A DNA stretch of 64,000 nucleotides, taken from NCBI GenBank assembly GCA_046296295.1, contig JBKBLG010000010.1, positions 1-64,000 of the forward strand, given 5' to 3'. The notes beneath the pieces are model-generated. The model was not told where the DNA came from, searched no databases, and saw only the letters and a list, made by a program, of their open reading frames with translations. Positions 51,250 through 60,941 of the stretch are shown here, piece after piece. The position numbers and the translations under genes are program-made. Origin of the DNA: UBA10646 sp046296295 (lineage in GTDB: Bacteria; Bacteroidota; Bacteroidia; Chitinophagales; Chitinophagaceae). The number at the start of each line of letters is the position of its first letter. Position 1 is the stretch's first letter.

Positions 51250-52770
51250 TTAACGCTTGCCTTGCGGTAAATTTATCCAATACCTGCCATCTTTGGTAAT
51301 CAATTGTTCAGCTTCATCAGGGCCCCAAGTACCCGGTGTATAATTTGGGAATTTCACGGCACAACTTGTTTCCCAAGCAGTTATAATAGGCATTACAATT
51401 TTCCATGCCGCTTCAATTTGATCGGCACGCATAAACTGCGTAGCATTACCTTCCATTACATCGAGTAAAAGGGTTTCATAAGCTTCTGGTTGATGCTCTT
51501 CTGCAAAATCATTGGAATAGTTAAATACCATATCCACCGGATGTAATGTCATAGACTGACCCGGCTTTTTCGCTTGAAACCGCAAACGAATGTCCATCTC
51601 CGGCTGTATACCAATTATAAGCCTATTAGGCTTCCAAGTATCGGCGGCCTCGGTAGGAAATGCAAAATGCGGCACTTGCTTAAACTGAACCGTGATAAAA
51701 GTAGTTTTTTGTTGTAATCGCTTACCGGTACGTACATAAAACGGAACACCTTGCCAACGCCAATTATCAATGTATAATTTCATGGCAGCAAAGGTTTCGG
51801 TATCGCTATTAGCATCTACACCTTCTTCGGCTCTATATGCCGGAATACTGTTGCCATGTAATGTTCCTGCTCCATACTGCCCTCGTACTGCATATTCGTG
51901 TACATGTGCACTTTCAATTTTGCGTACGGCATTCAGTACATCTACTTTTTTATTCCGAATTTCATTAGCATCGAAACTGGTGGGTGGCTCCATAGCTACC
52001 ATACAAATAAGTTGTAGAATATGATTTTGCAACATATCACGCAAGGCGCCACTTTGTTCATAATACCCACCACGCCCTTCTAAGCCTACTACTTCGGCAT
52101 TGGTAATTTGAATGTGATCAATGTAATTTCTGTTCCAAATTGGTTCAAACAATGCATTGGCAAAGCGCAACGCTAGAATATTTTGCACGGTTTCTTTGCC
52201 CAAATAATGATCTATTCTATAAATCTGATCTTCTTTAAAAATGCTGAGCAATAATTGATTGAGTGTATGAGCACTTTCTAAATCGTGTCCGAACGGTTTT
52301 TCTACCACCACACGTGTGCAATGGGTATCGTGGCATAAATCCATCTTACCAAGGTTCACAGCTATACCTGGCACTAATTGTGGTGCTACTGCTAAGTAAA
52401 AAACAACTTTAGGACGTACGCCCCATGCTGCTTCTTTAGTTTTTACAATATTGGTAAGTAATGCATAATCTGCTTCTTTAGAAGCATCGAAAACTTGATA
52501 ATGCACATTGTTACTAAAGGCAACCCAATCGCTTTCGTTACCATTATTCAGCCTTCGGCTGTACGATTGTATGCCTTCGTACAAATGCGCTCGATAAGCC
52601 ACATCGCTATAAACCGTTCTACCTAAACCCACTACTGCAAAATGTTCGGGCATGTACGCATCTAAAAATAGATTGTACAAGGCTGGTGTAAGCTTTCGAA
52701 TATTTAAATCGCCACTACCACCAAAAATAAATACAACACTAGCCGGTGGTATTTTATGAGGAGTTGACAT
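51250..52770 (-). CDS. zwf: Glucose-6-phosphate dehydrogenase
   Basis: The start at 52770 (MSTPHKIPPASVVFIFGGSG) leaves 506 residues. A longer start at 52812 would overlap gnd by 10 bp. The enzyme has the NADP-binding FGGSGDLN, the substrate motif RIDHYLGKETVQN and the EKPFGHD block. It makes 6-phosphogluconolactone, the substrate of the next gene. Its C-terminus NLPQGKR is written by a dispersed-motif copy (51260-51272). Confidence 0.94.
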   Translation of the reverse strand: MSTPHKIPPASVVFIFGGSGDLNIRKLTPALYNLFLDAYMPEHFAVVGLGRTVYSDVAYRAHLYEGIQSYSRRLNNGNESDWVAFSNNVHYQVFDASKEADYALLTNIVKTKEAAWGVRPKVVFYLAVAPQLVPGIAVNLGKMDLCHDTHCTRVVVEKPFGHDLESAHTLNQLLLSIFKEDQIYRIDHYLGKETVQNILALRFANALFEPIWNRNYIDHIQITNAEVVGLEGRGGYYEQSGALRDMLQNHILQLICMVAMEPPTSFDANEIRNKKVDVLNAVRKIESAHVHEYAVRGQYGAGTLHGNSIPAYRAEEGVDANSDTETFAAMKLYIDNWRWQGVPFYVRTGKRLQQKTTFITVQFKQVPHFAFPTEAADTWKPNRLIIGIQPEMDIRLRFQAKKPGQSMTLHPVDMVFNYSNDFAEEHQPEAYETLLLDVMEGNATQFMRADQIEAAWKIVMPIITAWETSCAVKFPNYTPGTWGPDEAEQLITKDGRYWINLPQGKR

Positions 52771-52802
52771 TGTAATATTATTAGATTCTTGGGGTGTAAT
52801 AT

Positions 52803-54203
52803 TTATCTCCATTGGGTATGAAAAATACCCTCTCTATCAATACGCTGATAGGTATGAGCACCAAAGTAATCGCGTTGTGCCTGAATCATATTAGTTGGCA
52901 TACGCTCTAATGTGTAATTATCGAAATAACCTAATGCATTATATAAACCCATTACCGGAATGCCTGCAGTGATAGCCTCGGCTATTAACTTTCGCAATGC
53001 AGGTATGTGGGCTTGCAACTGTGCTGCCAATGGTACATCGAGCAGAATATTTTGCAGCTTTGGATTGCGTTGATATGCCTGATAAAAATCTTCCAGCAGT
53101 GTGCTCCGGATAATACATCCGCCGCGCCATACTTTCACTGCATCTTGCAGTGGTACTTGCATTTTGAGCTGTTCACTTGCGGTAGCTATTAAACTTAACC
53201 CTTGTGCATAGCAAAGAATGATAGCTGCAAATAGTGCATCGGCAATTTCATTTACCGTAAGGTGTACTGTACCCACTTGTGAGGGATAAAGTTGTGACGC
53301 CGCAGTGCGTTGCGTTTTGTAACTACTCATAGTGCGTAAGGCTACTGCAGCATCAATAACGGGGATGGCAACGCCTTGGTTCATTGCGTCTTGGCTCGTC
53401 CACTTTCCGGTTCCCTTACTACCTGCTTTATCTAAAATTACATCGAGCAAATCCGCATTGGTGAGGGTATCTTTTTGCTTGAATATGGCTGCTGTAATTT
53501 CTATCAAATAACTCTTAAGCTTACCGTTATTCCATTCTTTAAAATACGCATGCATTTGTTCGTTGCTGGCACCTTTACCACGCTTCAGCACATCGTACAC
53601 CTCGCTAATAAGTTGCATGATGGCGTACTCAATACCATTGTGCACCATTTTAACGTAATGACCTGCACCATCTTTACCCATGTAGGCTACACAAGGCTCT
53701 TTGCCATGTACTTTTGCTGCTATTGCTTGCAATATTGGCTGAATATGCTGATAGGCTTTTTCATCGCCGCCGGGCATTAGTGCAGGCCCGCTGCGAGCAC
53801 CTTCTTCGCCACCGCTTACACCCATACCCATAAAATGAATGCCTGTTGGCGCAACTTCTGTTACACGGCGTGTGGTATCGGTATAAAAACTATTGCCACC
53901 GTCAATAATAATATCGCCGGGTTGCAATAGCGGCAATAAGCTGTTAATAACATCATCTACCGGCTTACCGGCTGGTACTAATAGCATTACGGTACGTGGT
54001 ACTTTGAGTGCTTGCACCATTTCGGCCAAGCTATTCACACCTTTTACCACTGTACCTGGTGTGGCAGCGGCTTCTAAAGCCGTAGTTTTTTCGCTATTAA
54101 GATCGAAGCCTATGGCTGCAAAGCCATTATCGGCAACATTGAGGAGTAGGTTTTGACCCATTACGCCTAAACCTACCATTCCAAAATCGTATGTGGCGTT
54201 CAT
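52803..54203 (-). CDS. gnd: 6-phosphogluconate dehydrogenase, decarboxylating
   Basis: The 466-residue protein has the NADP-binding GLGVMGQNLLLNVADNG, GGNSFYTDTTRR, MGMGVSGGEEGARSGPALMP, the catalytic HYVKMVHNGIEYA and C-terminal GGCIIR and NALGYFDNYTLERMPTN. Length and motifs are typical. It is the first gene of the gnd-zwf-pgl operon, supplying NADPH and pentose phosphates. Confidence 0.95.
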   Translation of the reverse strand: MNATYDFGMVGLGVMGQNLLLNVADNGFAAIGFDLNSEKTTALEAAATPGTVVKGVNSLAEMVQALKVPRTVMLLVPAGKPVDDVINSLLPLLQPGDIIIDGGNSFYTDTTRRVTEVAPTGIHFMGMGVSGGEEGARSGPALMPGGDEKAYQHIQPILQAIAAKVHGKEPCVAYMGKDGAGHYVKMVHNGIEYAIMQLISEVYDVLKRGKGASNEQMHAYFKEWNNGKLKSYLIEITAAIFKQKDTLTNADLLDVILDKAGSKGTGKWTSQDAMNQGVAIPVIDAAVALRTMSSYKTQRTAASQLYPSQVGTVHLTVNEIADALFAAIILCYAQGLSLIATASEQLKMQVPLQDAVKVWRGGCIIRSTLLEDFYQAYQRNPKLQNILLDVPLAAQLQAHIPALRKLIAEAITAGIPVMGLYNALGYFDNYTLERMPTNMIQAQRDYFGAHTYQRIDREGIFHTQWR

Positions 54204-54321
54204 GGGTGCAAGGTAATCATTTACCCGTAAGGCAATCTATACCCTATGTTAACTGTTGCGGTAAAATATAGCATAAAGCTAGGCTTACCTTGCGGTAAAT
54301 GTTTGAGCACACTGCATTAAA

Positions 54322-54346
54322 AAACCGCATTTATGACATGCGGCTT
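54322..54346 (-). terminator. Terminator of the 54371 gene
   Basis: Read leftwards, AGCCGCAT pairs with ATGCGGTT around a 7-nt loop and is followed by T residues, 25 bp past the stop. Confidence 0.65.
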
Positions 54347-54370
54347 TCCGATATTTGATCAATACACTTA

Positions 54371-56332
54371 TTACTGCTTTGCTAGTACAAACACCACCTT
54401 ATTAAAGTCGGCGGCGGCGTTTATTACTTTTTTGAAGGTTTCGAATTGCTCCATACTGTAATACAGCTTTGCATAAGTTTCGAAAATTTCGATGGTAATA
54501 GTATTACCTTTTTGTGAAGCCTGCGATACAAATCCGCAAGTGATTTTGCCATTTTCTTTTAATTCAACATTAATGTTAGCATCGTTCAAATTTTGGACCC
54601 AGTAACCATTGGGCACTTCAAAAGTAATAATACGATTAAGCACGTGAGGATATGCTAATTCTACAGGTAATTGGCGTGGTTTTTCTTGATACATTTCTTC
54701 TTGACGACCAATGACCTCGCCGATTTTCAAAAGTATTCTATTACCAGCTGTTTCAAATAGTGAAGTACTCTTCGCAACGCCTTTGATCGTAAGTGGCTTG
54801 TTGGTAAATGCATCGTTCAAAGCACTGTTCAACACTTCGATATTCGTAATATCTTTAGAGCCACTAGCTGCTTGAATAATTTCTTTGGTAGCTTCTTCTT
54901 GCTTGTTTTTAGGTAAGAACACAAATATTGGTCGGTAGTTGTTGGCGCTGTAACCGCTTAGTATTTGCTGCGAAGCAACTAATACTGTATCGAGTGAGGG
55001 CACAAAAGATATATGTGCAATTAAATTTTGTTGGTGCGCTTCGAAGGGTTCAACATCTATTTGTTTAAACTGTGCCAATGCAGTAGTGTAGGTGCCAATG
55101 GTTGTTCCCTTAAGATATAAGCCAATACTACCAGCATACGTTGGTGGTATGTATGGATAACGCAATTCAGTAGATTCTGGGTGTATGTACTTGCCGGTAC
55201 TTGGAAAGAAAATGATAACATCATCGACCCTGTTCCAGTTTTCGAAAGCTTCATCAAAAGGAATTCCGTTGCGAGGGCACACAAATACAATTTGATATTT
55301 AATGTCTGCCTTTGCTAATAATGCGGCTGTTAACCTTACTATACCTTTATCATCAGCTTGTTTGGTGGCAACAATACGTTCAATATTATCGGCACCATCG
55401 GCGATTAAATTTTCATCGACATTAATATTGGTTTTTACAAAATCTTCAATCGCTAAAATTTTTTCAGCCTCAGTTGATGCTTTGCTTAAATCGATTTTTT
55501 TGAAAAACTTATCGACTGCTTTTTCTTCTTTGCTATCAATTTGTGTGTATATCATGAATGCCTTTTGGGCGAACTCCTTCCATGTATACAAGCGTACATC
55601 ATCGTTTTTACTTAAGTTATAACTAAGCTTATATTCTATACGTTTTAAGTATTTATCGCGATAAGCATACTTTTCTTCATCGAGCGTAGGAACGTTGCTT
55701 ACGTAAGCAGCGGTGATGCGTTTTTTATCAACTACACTGTCTTTACTTACATCAACATTATTAAAGCCTTTCACATCGTATTTCAAAAAAAGCGGCACTG
55801 TAAGTGTGAAGAAACCTTCTTGAATAGGTGAACGACTATCTTGATACATTTCAGTACCAAATAGAGCAACATCTCTACGAATGGTATAGGTGTACTCCAC
55901 CTCACTACCCTTTTCTACACCTTCCATTGCAAACAACTTGTAACGGCGACCATCTTCTTCAATTTCTTTTATTTTATCGTTTGGCAGCTCAATTACTTTT
56001 TGTGATGGTGTGATTGTACGAGCCTTAATGTTAATGATCTCTGAACCCGGGTACATAGCAATGTATATTTTATTATACATTTCAATACCCTTATCGTCTT
56101 GTACACGAATAATTTTATGTTGGTAGTTGAACATATACACACTCTTACCATCTTCTTTAAGTTCAACTTTTCTATCATCTAAAATGGTAACAGTACTTTC
56201 TTTTTTGAACTGTTCTTGAACACTATGTAACGCAGGCTTTGCAACCCAACGATTGGTATTTTGAAAGTCGAATTGTTGTGCATTTGCATAAGTACATGCA
56301 AGTAATCCGATACTTGCTAGTAGGTGCTTCAT
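54371..56332 (-). CDS. DUF3857 protein with transglutaminase-like domain lacking the catalytic Cys
   Basis: The 653-residue protein has a signal peptide (MKHLLASIGLLACTYANAQQ), a DUF3857 region (about 25-250), a transglutaminase-like segment (about 290-400) and a beta-rich C-terminal region. Where active members have G-D-C-K-D, this one has ATKQADDKGIVRLTAALL, without Cys. The later His and Asp are also not in recognisable context. It is therefore probably a non-enzymatic paralogue of the upstream protein, encoded 6 bp before it. Cell-surface or periplasmic location. Confidence 0.82.
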   Translation of the reverse strand: MKHLLASIGLLACTYANAQQFDFQNTNRWVAKPALHSVQEQFKKESTVTILDDRKVELKEDGKSVYMFNYQHKIIRVQDDKGIEMYNKIYIAMYPGSEIINIKARTITPSQKVIELPNDKIKEIEEDGRRYKLFAMEGVEKGSEVEYTYTIRRDVALFGTEMYQDSRSPIQEGFFTLTVPLFLKYDVKGFNNVDVSKDSVVDKKRITAAYVSNVPTLDEEKYAYRDKYLKRIEYKLSYNLSKNDDVRLYTWKEFAQKAFMIYTQIDSKEEKAVDKFFKKIDLSKASTEAEKILAIEDFVKTNINVDENLIADGADNIERIVATKQADDKGIVRLTAALLAKADIKYQIVFVCPRNGIPFDEAFENWNRVDDVIIFFPSTGKYIHPESTELRYPYIPPTYAGSIGLYLKGTTIGTYTTALAQFKQIDVEPFEAHQQNLIAHISFVPSLDTVLVASQQILSGYSANNYRPIFVFLPKNKQEEATKEIIQAASGSKDITNIEVLNSALNDAFTNKPLTIKGVAKSTSLFETAGNRILLKIGEVIGRQEEMYQEKPRQLPVELAYPHVLNRIITFEVPNGYWVQNLNDANINVELKENGKITCGFVSQASQKGNTITIEIFETYAKLYYSMEQFETFKKVINAAADFNKVVFVLAKQ

Positions 56333-56338
56333 AATAAT

Positions 56339-58279
56339 TTAGTTTTTGGTGAGAACCACTTGCTCTTTATACTGAGCCACTAGTTGCTTAACAATGTTAT
56401 TCCAATCTGTAAAACGATTGGGTTGTAGTAAAATATATTTGACTTGTATGGTTTGATGGCAAATAACCTGATTATTTTTTTGCTCATATGTTATTTCAAA
56501 ACGCAACAAATCGTTTTCGGCTTTGAAGTTTTTAGGGATGTAAGAAGCCGTATAACCTTGCGGTAAATGAAGAATATGATACTGCTCTATGGTATAATGG
56601 AAATCGTTTTCTAATGCCATCATACGTTTAGCGGTATCGATACCCGGACCATTAAAAAACTTCTCAAGATTAAGGTTAATGAATATTTCATTACCTGCTC
56701 GTTTTACATAATCGGGCACTTCGTAATTACCTTTAATAATTGCCTCTCGTAACAGTGGATTCGCTTTAATGATTTCGTAAGTAGATACTTTGAATTTATT
56801 ACTAGCCTTTCCTAGTTTATACTTCACATAATCGGCAGTACCGACGCTATCTTTATACATCAGCGCATCGTACAATTCGTTACCAAAATAGCCATTGTAA
56901 TGTACCACCATATTACCCTTAATACCTTCTGGTGTAATGTGTATGAACGTACTATCTATTACTTTGCTAGCGGTTGCAGGCATGGTAGGTACACGCACTA
57001 ATTCGTATTTGTTTTCATCAATTGCTATGAGTGCTTGCTTATTTTGAATTGCATAAGTAGGATATCCGAAAATGCAATGCGGGTCAGTTGCATCTAAGAA
57101 TACCCACTGATTGTTGAGCTGAACAGCGGCAATCATGTGATTATCAGTAATTGGGCTAGGCACTTCTGTATAATCGTAAGGTATATCGTTGGTGCCAATC
57201 CAAGTGAAGTAGGCTTTTAATCCGGCTAGCTGCATTAGTGCTGTTAAGATACTCGTCATGTCTTTACAATCGCCGTAGCGTTTATCGCATACATCGGCAG
57301 CTCTGCGTGGAATAAAGCCTCCATCGCCATCTTCAAAGGCAACGTATTTGATATGTGCTTGTACCCATGTGTAAATATTGCGAGCCTTTTCTTCGTCGGT
57401 TTTAGTATTTACCGTAAGGCTATCACTTAATTTTTTAAGACTGGCTTCTTTGTTGTTATCGAGGTTTTTAATGAAGCTGTAATTCCAACGATACAAATCG
57501 TCTACGCTACTCAAAAATGGCTGCTTGGCACCATTATCATCAGTATAGTTTTGTATCAGTATAATTACATGAGGCTCGTAATAGGCAGCAGCAGGAGCTG
57601 CACCATAACGATCTTTGTATTTTAAGCCACTTGCGGTAAATGTTAATGTAGTGTTTCGCCGCCCTTCATCTTTATTCACTTTAATAGCACCTTCCGGATC
57701 GTTTTTAATGATGTACTTCACCTCCATATTAGTTGGATGCGTGAAGGTGTACACTGCATTTTCTACAGGTATATATGACGAAAAGTAGAAGGGTGAAATC
57801 AGATGTGCATCTTTATTAAACTCTTCAATATTTACTACTGCAAATGAACCTTTTGTGAGTGAAGGAAAATCGAAGCTGCTCTCTTTAACATCGTCGTAAA
57901 AAATGCCGCTGCTAACGGAGCTTTGTGTTTTGACTTCCGACACTTTCATTTTCCGAAACTTACCGTTTTCGTTGAAATTGGTGTATGCTTCTAATGATTT
58001 TAATTCATTATAAGAACCGTGATATACAGTATACCTGTTGTATTGACCATTTGCTCTATCATTGAGAATAGCCATTACATCAGACTCTTTGGTAACGGCC
58101 TGAATTACACCTTTATTTTCTTGAATGGTTACATTACGTTTTCTTTCCCAGAACACTGCGTGTTCGCTTGGATATTTTACCGTAAGGGCCTCTATAGATT
58201 GTGCATGTGCAACAATACCAGTAACAATAGTAGCGATACAACTACCACTAACCTTTAACCACTTTCTCCAATACGCCAT
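56339..58279 (-). CDS. DUF3857 protein with intact transglutaminase-like domain
   Basis: The 646-residue secreted protein (signal SGSCIATIVTGIVAHAQS) has a DUF3857 domain and a transglutaminase core with the complete triad: Cys in KRYGDCKDMTSIL, His in DNHMIAAV and Asp in FLDATDPH. A beta-rich C-terminal part follows. The family is widespread in Bacteroidota; its substrate is unknown. The gene overlaps the broken TPR/MORN gene by 32 bp and is followed after 6 bp by its inactive-looking paralogue, so the three form one operon. Confidence 0.85.
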   Translation of the reverse strand: MAYWRKWLKVSGSCIATIVTGIVAHAQSIEALTVKYPSEHAVFWERKRNVTIQENKGVIQAVTKESDVMAILNDRANGQYNRYTVYHGSYNELKSLEAYTNFNENGKFRKMKVSEVKTQSSVSSGIFYDDVKESSFDFPSLTKGSFAVVNIEEFNKDAHLISPFYFSSYIPVENAVYTFTHPTNMEVKYIIKNDPEGAIKVNKDEGRRNTTLTFTASGLKYKDRYGAAPAAAYYEPHVIILIQNYTDDNGAKQPFLSSVDDLYRWNYSFIKNLDNNKEASLKKLSDSLTVNTKTDEEKARNIYTWVQAHIKYVAFEDGDGGFIPRRAADVCDKRYGDCKDMTSILTALMQLAGLKAYFTWIGTNDIPYDYTEVPSPITDNHMIAAVQLNNQWVFLDATDPHCIFGYPTYAIQNKQALIAIDENKYELVRVPTMPATASKVIDSTFIHITPEGIKGNMVVHYNGYFGNELYDALMYKDSVGTADYVKYKLGKASNKFKVSTYEIIKANPLLREAIIKGNYEVPDYVKRAGNEIFINLNLEKFFNGPGIDTAKRMMALENDFHYTIEQYHILHLPQGYTASYIPKNFKAENDLLRFEITYEQKNNQVICHQTIQVKYILLQPNRFTDWNNIVKQLVAQYKEQVVLTKN

Positions 58280-58808
58280 GATAATAGTTTCTTGTTTCTG
58301 TTAATTTTCCATTGCTATCGTAGAACTTATGTTCGCCTACTCTTATGCCATGGTTGTAATGCTCTTCGCTTTTTAGCTTGCCATTTTCGTGATATGTTTT
58401 AACTACACCGTGTAAGCTACCATATTCGTATTTTTCTTGTTTTTCGATGTTGCCATTTAAATGGTATACTGTTTTCAAACCATGTTCATCGCCTAAGGCA
58501 TTGGCAATTAAATTATACCAATCTTCTCTACGTTCTGGGTAATACAACAATCCCTTACGAGCCGTTGCCAATGTAGCATTAAAATTACTATCTTGGTAGT
58601 AGGCATATGCAATGTCATGCAAAGCACTACTGTAGTTCGTATCGCTACGATTAATTTTCGACCATTCCGTAATAGCTTCTTTGTACTTTTTTTGTTAGTA
58701 CAAGGCCGTAGACTTTTCAATAAGTTGCTTACTATCTACAAGAGGTGTTTGTGCTGCAGCCCAACTGAAGGTACCCACAGCAGCAATAGCAGTTAAAATG
58801 AGTTTCAC
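58248..58808 (-). pseudogene. TPR/MORN-repeat secreted protein interrupted by TAA
   Basis: A single frame runs from a GTG at 58808 (signal KLILTAIAAVGTFSWAAAQ) to the stop at 58248. It is cut at codon 38 by TAA (58695-58697), in the sequence STALY-stop-QKKYKEAITEW. The surrounding residues form a normal TPR motif (ALY-x-QKKYKEAI), so a Glu or Gln codon has probably become a stop. The remainder has TPR-like helices and then MORN-like repeats of the YwqK type (NGKLKSEEHYNHGIRVGEHK, FYDSNGKLTETRNYYHG). An internal ATG at 58622 could give a 124-residue fragment without signal peptide. Confidence 0.75.
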
Positions 58809-58984
58809 AATGAAGGTTTTTCGAAGATGTACATTAGTAATTGGGTGTAAAGTATTCAAGCTTTAGAAATGTAAAAAAATAAACCAAAAGATTTTATGTG
58901 AATTTCCCCCTAAACAAATCGTTATCAATCTAATTCTGGCCAACAATACCCATATTTTAACTCAACTTTGCAAAAACTCCATAC

Positions 58985-60352
58985 ATGAAACATTATTTAA
59001 CCTTGTTTTTAGCCGCCTTATTAGCGCTAAAAGCATTAGCACAAAGCCCCAAAACCATTGTTGCAGGCCCTATGCTTGGGCATATTGAGTTTAGAAGCGG
59101 AATGCTCTGGGTAGAACTTGAAAAAGGTGCTACAGGCAAAGCCACAGCTATTTCACCTTACGGTAAAAGCTATACTGCCGATGTAACCAGAACTACACTG
59201 TTTGGCTACACCATAGAAAAACATATTTTTTATAATCTTGAACCTGGCACTACCTATAAATACACCCTGATGGTGCAAAAAGAAGGTGAAAAAAAACCAT
59301 CCTTAACCGATACAGGAAGCTTTACCACACAAACACTGTGGCAATGGCGTACCCAAGCCCCCGATTTTAGTTTCTTAACAGGTAGCTGCTCATTTTTCAA
59401 CGAACCTGCATACGACCGACCCGGCCGAGGCTACGGTTTCGATAGCAGCATTTTTGAAACTATGGCTAAAGAAAAAGCCGATTTTATGCTTTGGCTTGGC
59501 GACAATTGGTACACACGCGAAGTAGATTATTACAGCGAAAGCGGCCTGTTTTATAGAGCACATGTTACAAGAGCCTATCCTACATTACAAAACTTCTGGA
59601 AACGAATGAGCCATTATGCCATTTGGGACGATCATGACTATGGCCCAAATGATGCCGATAAAAGCTACATTCTTAAAGAAAAAAGTCGTGCCATTTTCGA
59701 AAATTTTTGGACCAACCCTAGCACAGGATTGAATGGACAAGGAATTTTTTCAAAATTCACTTGGAATGATGTAGATGTGTTTTTGTTAGACGACCGTTAT
59801 TTCCGCAGTAACGATGATATGGCCGATAGCATCAACGGCAACCCTAATAACACAAAAGAAATGTTTGGTGCAGCACAGCTAGACTGGTTAAAAAATGCAC
59901 TGCTTCAAAGTAAGAACAACAACAAAATAAGCTTTAGAATAATCGCAACAGGCAGCCAAGTATTAAATCCGGTAAGCCCCTTCGATTGCTTCAGAAAGTT
60001 CAGTAAAGAATACAACGATTTCCTTCAATTTTTAGAACAACATAACATTCCGGGCGTAGTGTTTTTCACTGGCGACCGCCACCATAGCGAAGTTATAAAA
60101 GTAGATCGTGTTGGTACGTATCCATTATACGATATCACAAGTTCTCCGCTTACATCTGGCTCGCATAAATTTGGAGGCCCCGAAAAAAATAATCCTTACC
60201 GTGTAGTAGGTGTTGAAAATATTCAAAATTATAGCCGCATCAGCTTCACAGGTAACGATAAAAACCGTACCATGAAGGTTGAGTTTATTGATAAAAATGG
60301 AGTTGTTTTGCAAAGCTGGAGCATTGCAGCAGCAGCACTAAGAACGAAGTAA
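58985..60352 (+). CDS. phoD: PhoD-like alkaline phosphatase family protein
   Basis: The 455-residue protein has a signal peptide (MKHYLTLFLAALLALKALAQ), an N-terminal fibronectin-like domain (about 25-115) and a metallophosphoesterase core: TGSCSFF, LWLGDNWYTREVDYYS, AIWDDHDYGPNDAD, TGDRHHSEV. These are PhoD metal ligands. It is likely to release phosphate from esters in the periplasm. It is far from the Pho genes, and no Pho-box-like repeat is seen upstream; a near -7 box, CAACTTTG, lies about 20 bp before the ATG. Confidence 0.88.
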   Translation: MKHYLTLFLAALLALKALAQSPKTIVAGPMLGHIEFRSGMLWVELEKGATGKATAISPYGKSYTADVTRTTLFGYTIEKHIFYNLEPGTTYKYTLMVQKEGEKKPSLTDTGSFTTQTLWQWRTQAPDFSFLTGSCSFFNEPAYDRPGRGYGFDSSIFETMAKEKADFMLWLGDNWYTREVDYYSESGLFYRAHVTRAYPTLQNFWKRMSHYAIWDDHDYGPNDADKSYILKEKSRAIFENFWTNPSTGLNGQGIFSKFTWNDVDVFLLDDRYFRSNDDMADSINGNPNNTKEMFGAAQLDWLKNALLQSKNNNKISFRIIATGSQVLNPVSPFDCFRKFSKEYNDFLQFLEQHNIPGVVFFTGDRHHSEVIKVDRVGTYPLYDITSSPLTSGSHKFGGPEKNNPYRVVGVENIQNYSRISFTGNDKNRTMKVEFIDKNGVVLQSWSIAAAALRTK

Positions 60353-60353
60353 C

Positions 60354-60830
60354 ATGCATTTCGCTTTCGAATACGACAAACCAAGAGTAATACAAGCACT
60401 TCGCTTTCACTTTTTAAGCCGACCAGAAATTCGGTTAATCATCATTGCTATCAACGTTTTTGCAGTGGTAGCAGGTGTACTATTTTACCTCAAAAAAATT
60501 AGACCTGAACCTTTTTTCTTAGGTAGTGTATTGTGGATAGCTATTATGATTACCTATTGGTTTGCGTTACCGCAAATGATATATCGCAAGAGCAGCGCCT
60601 TTCAACACAAGTTTATTGTACATATTAATGACAGTGGCTTACAAATAGATGCCGAAATGGGGCATAATAGTTGGCCTTGGGAGTCTATCACACACTATGT
60701 AGAAAGCCCTAATTTTTATCATATCTATTTCAATCCAACTAACTTCTTTTTAATTCCGAAATATACCATGGATACTGAAACACTTAAAAGTTTTTCAGCC
60801 ATACTACAGCAGCGTGTTCAAAAGAAATAA
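60354..60830 (+). CDS. YcxB-like membrane protein
   Basis: The 158-residue protein has two adjacent membrane helices (about 30-75) and a C-terminal YcxB-type domain (FIVHINDSGLQIDAEMGHNS, WPWESITHYVESPNFYHIYF). It starts 1 bp after the phosphatase stop, so the two are co-transcribed. The role of YcxB-like proteins is unknown. Confidence 0.8.
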   Translation: MHFAFEYDKPRVIQALRFHFLSRPEIRLIIIAINVFAVVAGVLFYLKKIRPEPFFLGSVLWIAIMITYWFALPQMIYRKSSAFQHKFIVHINDSGLQIDAEMGHNSWPWESITHYVESPNFYHIYFNPTNFFLIPKYTMDTETLKSFSAILQQRVQKK

Positions 60831-60856
60831 CACTTACTTAAGTATACACTACTTGC

Positions 60857-60886
60857 AATGCCGCCCTCAAGGGCGGCATTTTATTT
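60857..60886 (+). terminator. Terminator after the YcxB-like gene
   Basis: AATGCCGCCC (60857-60866) pairs with GGGCGGCATT (60871-60880) across TCAA, followed by T-rich sequence. Confidence 0.88.
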
Positions 60887-60890
60887 AAAA

Positions 60891-60938
60891 TTTGGTACTT
60901 ACGGTAAAAGAAGTATTTTTGTTTAACCATTTGGTTAA
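60891..60938 (+). promoter_or_regulatory. Promoter and operator of the TetR-efflux operon
   Basis: TTTG (60891-60894), 19 bp, then TATTTTTG (60914-60921) is a full Bacteroidota promoter. The inverted repeat TTAACCA-TT-TGGTTAA (60923-60938) begins 1 bp after the -7 box and ends 3 bp before the TetR ATG. This is the classic position for autorepression. A near-copy lies at 61571-61588. Confidence 0.7.
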
Positions 60939-60941
60939 TTA

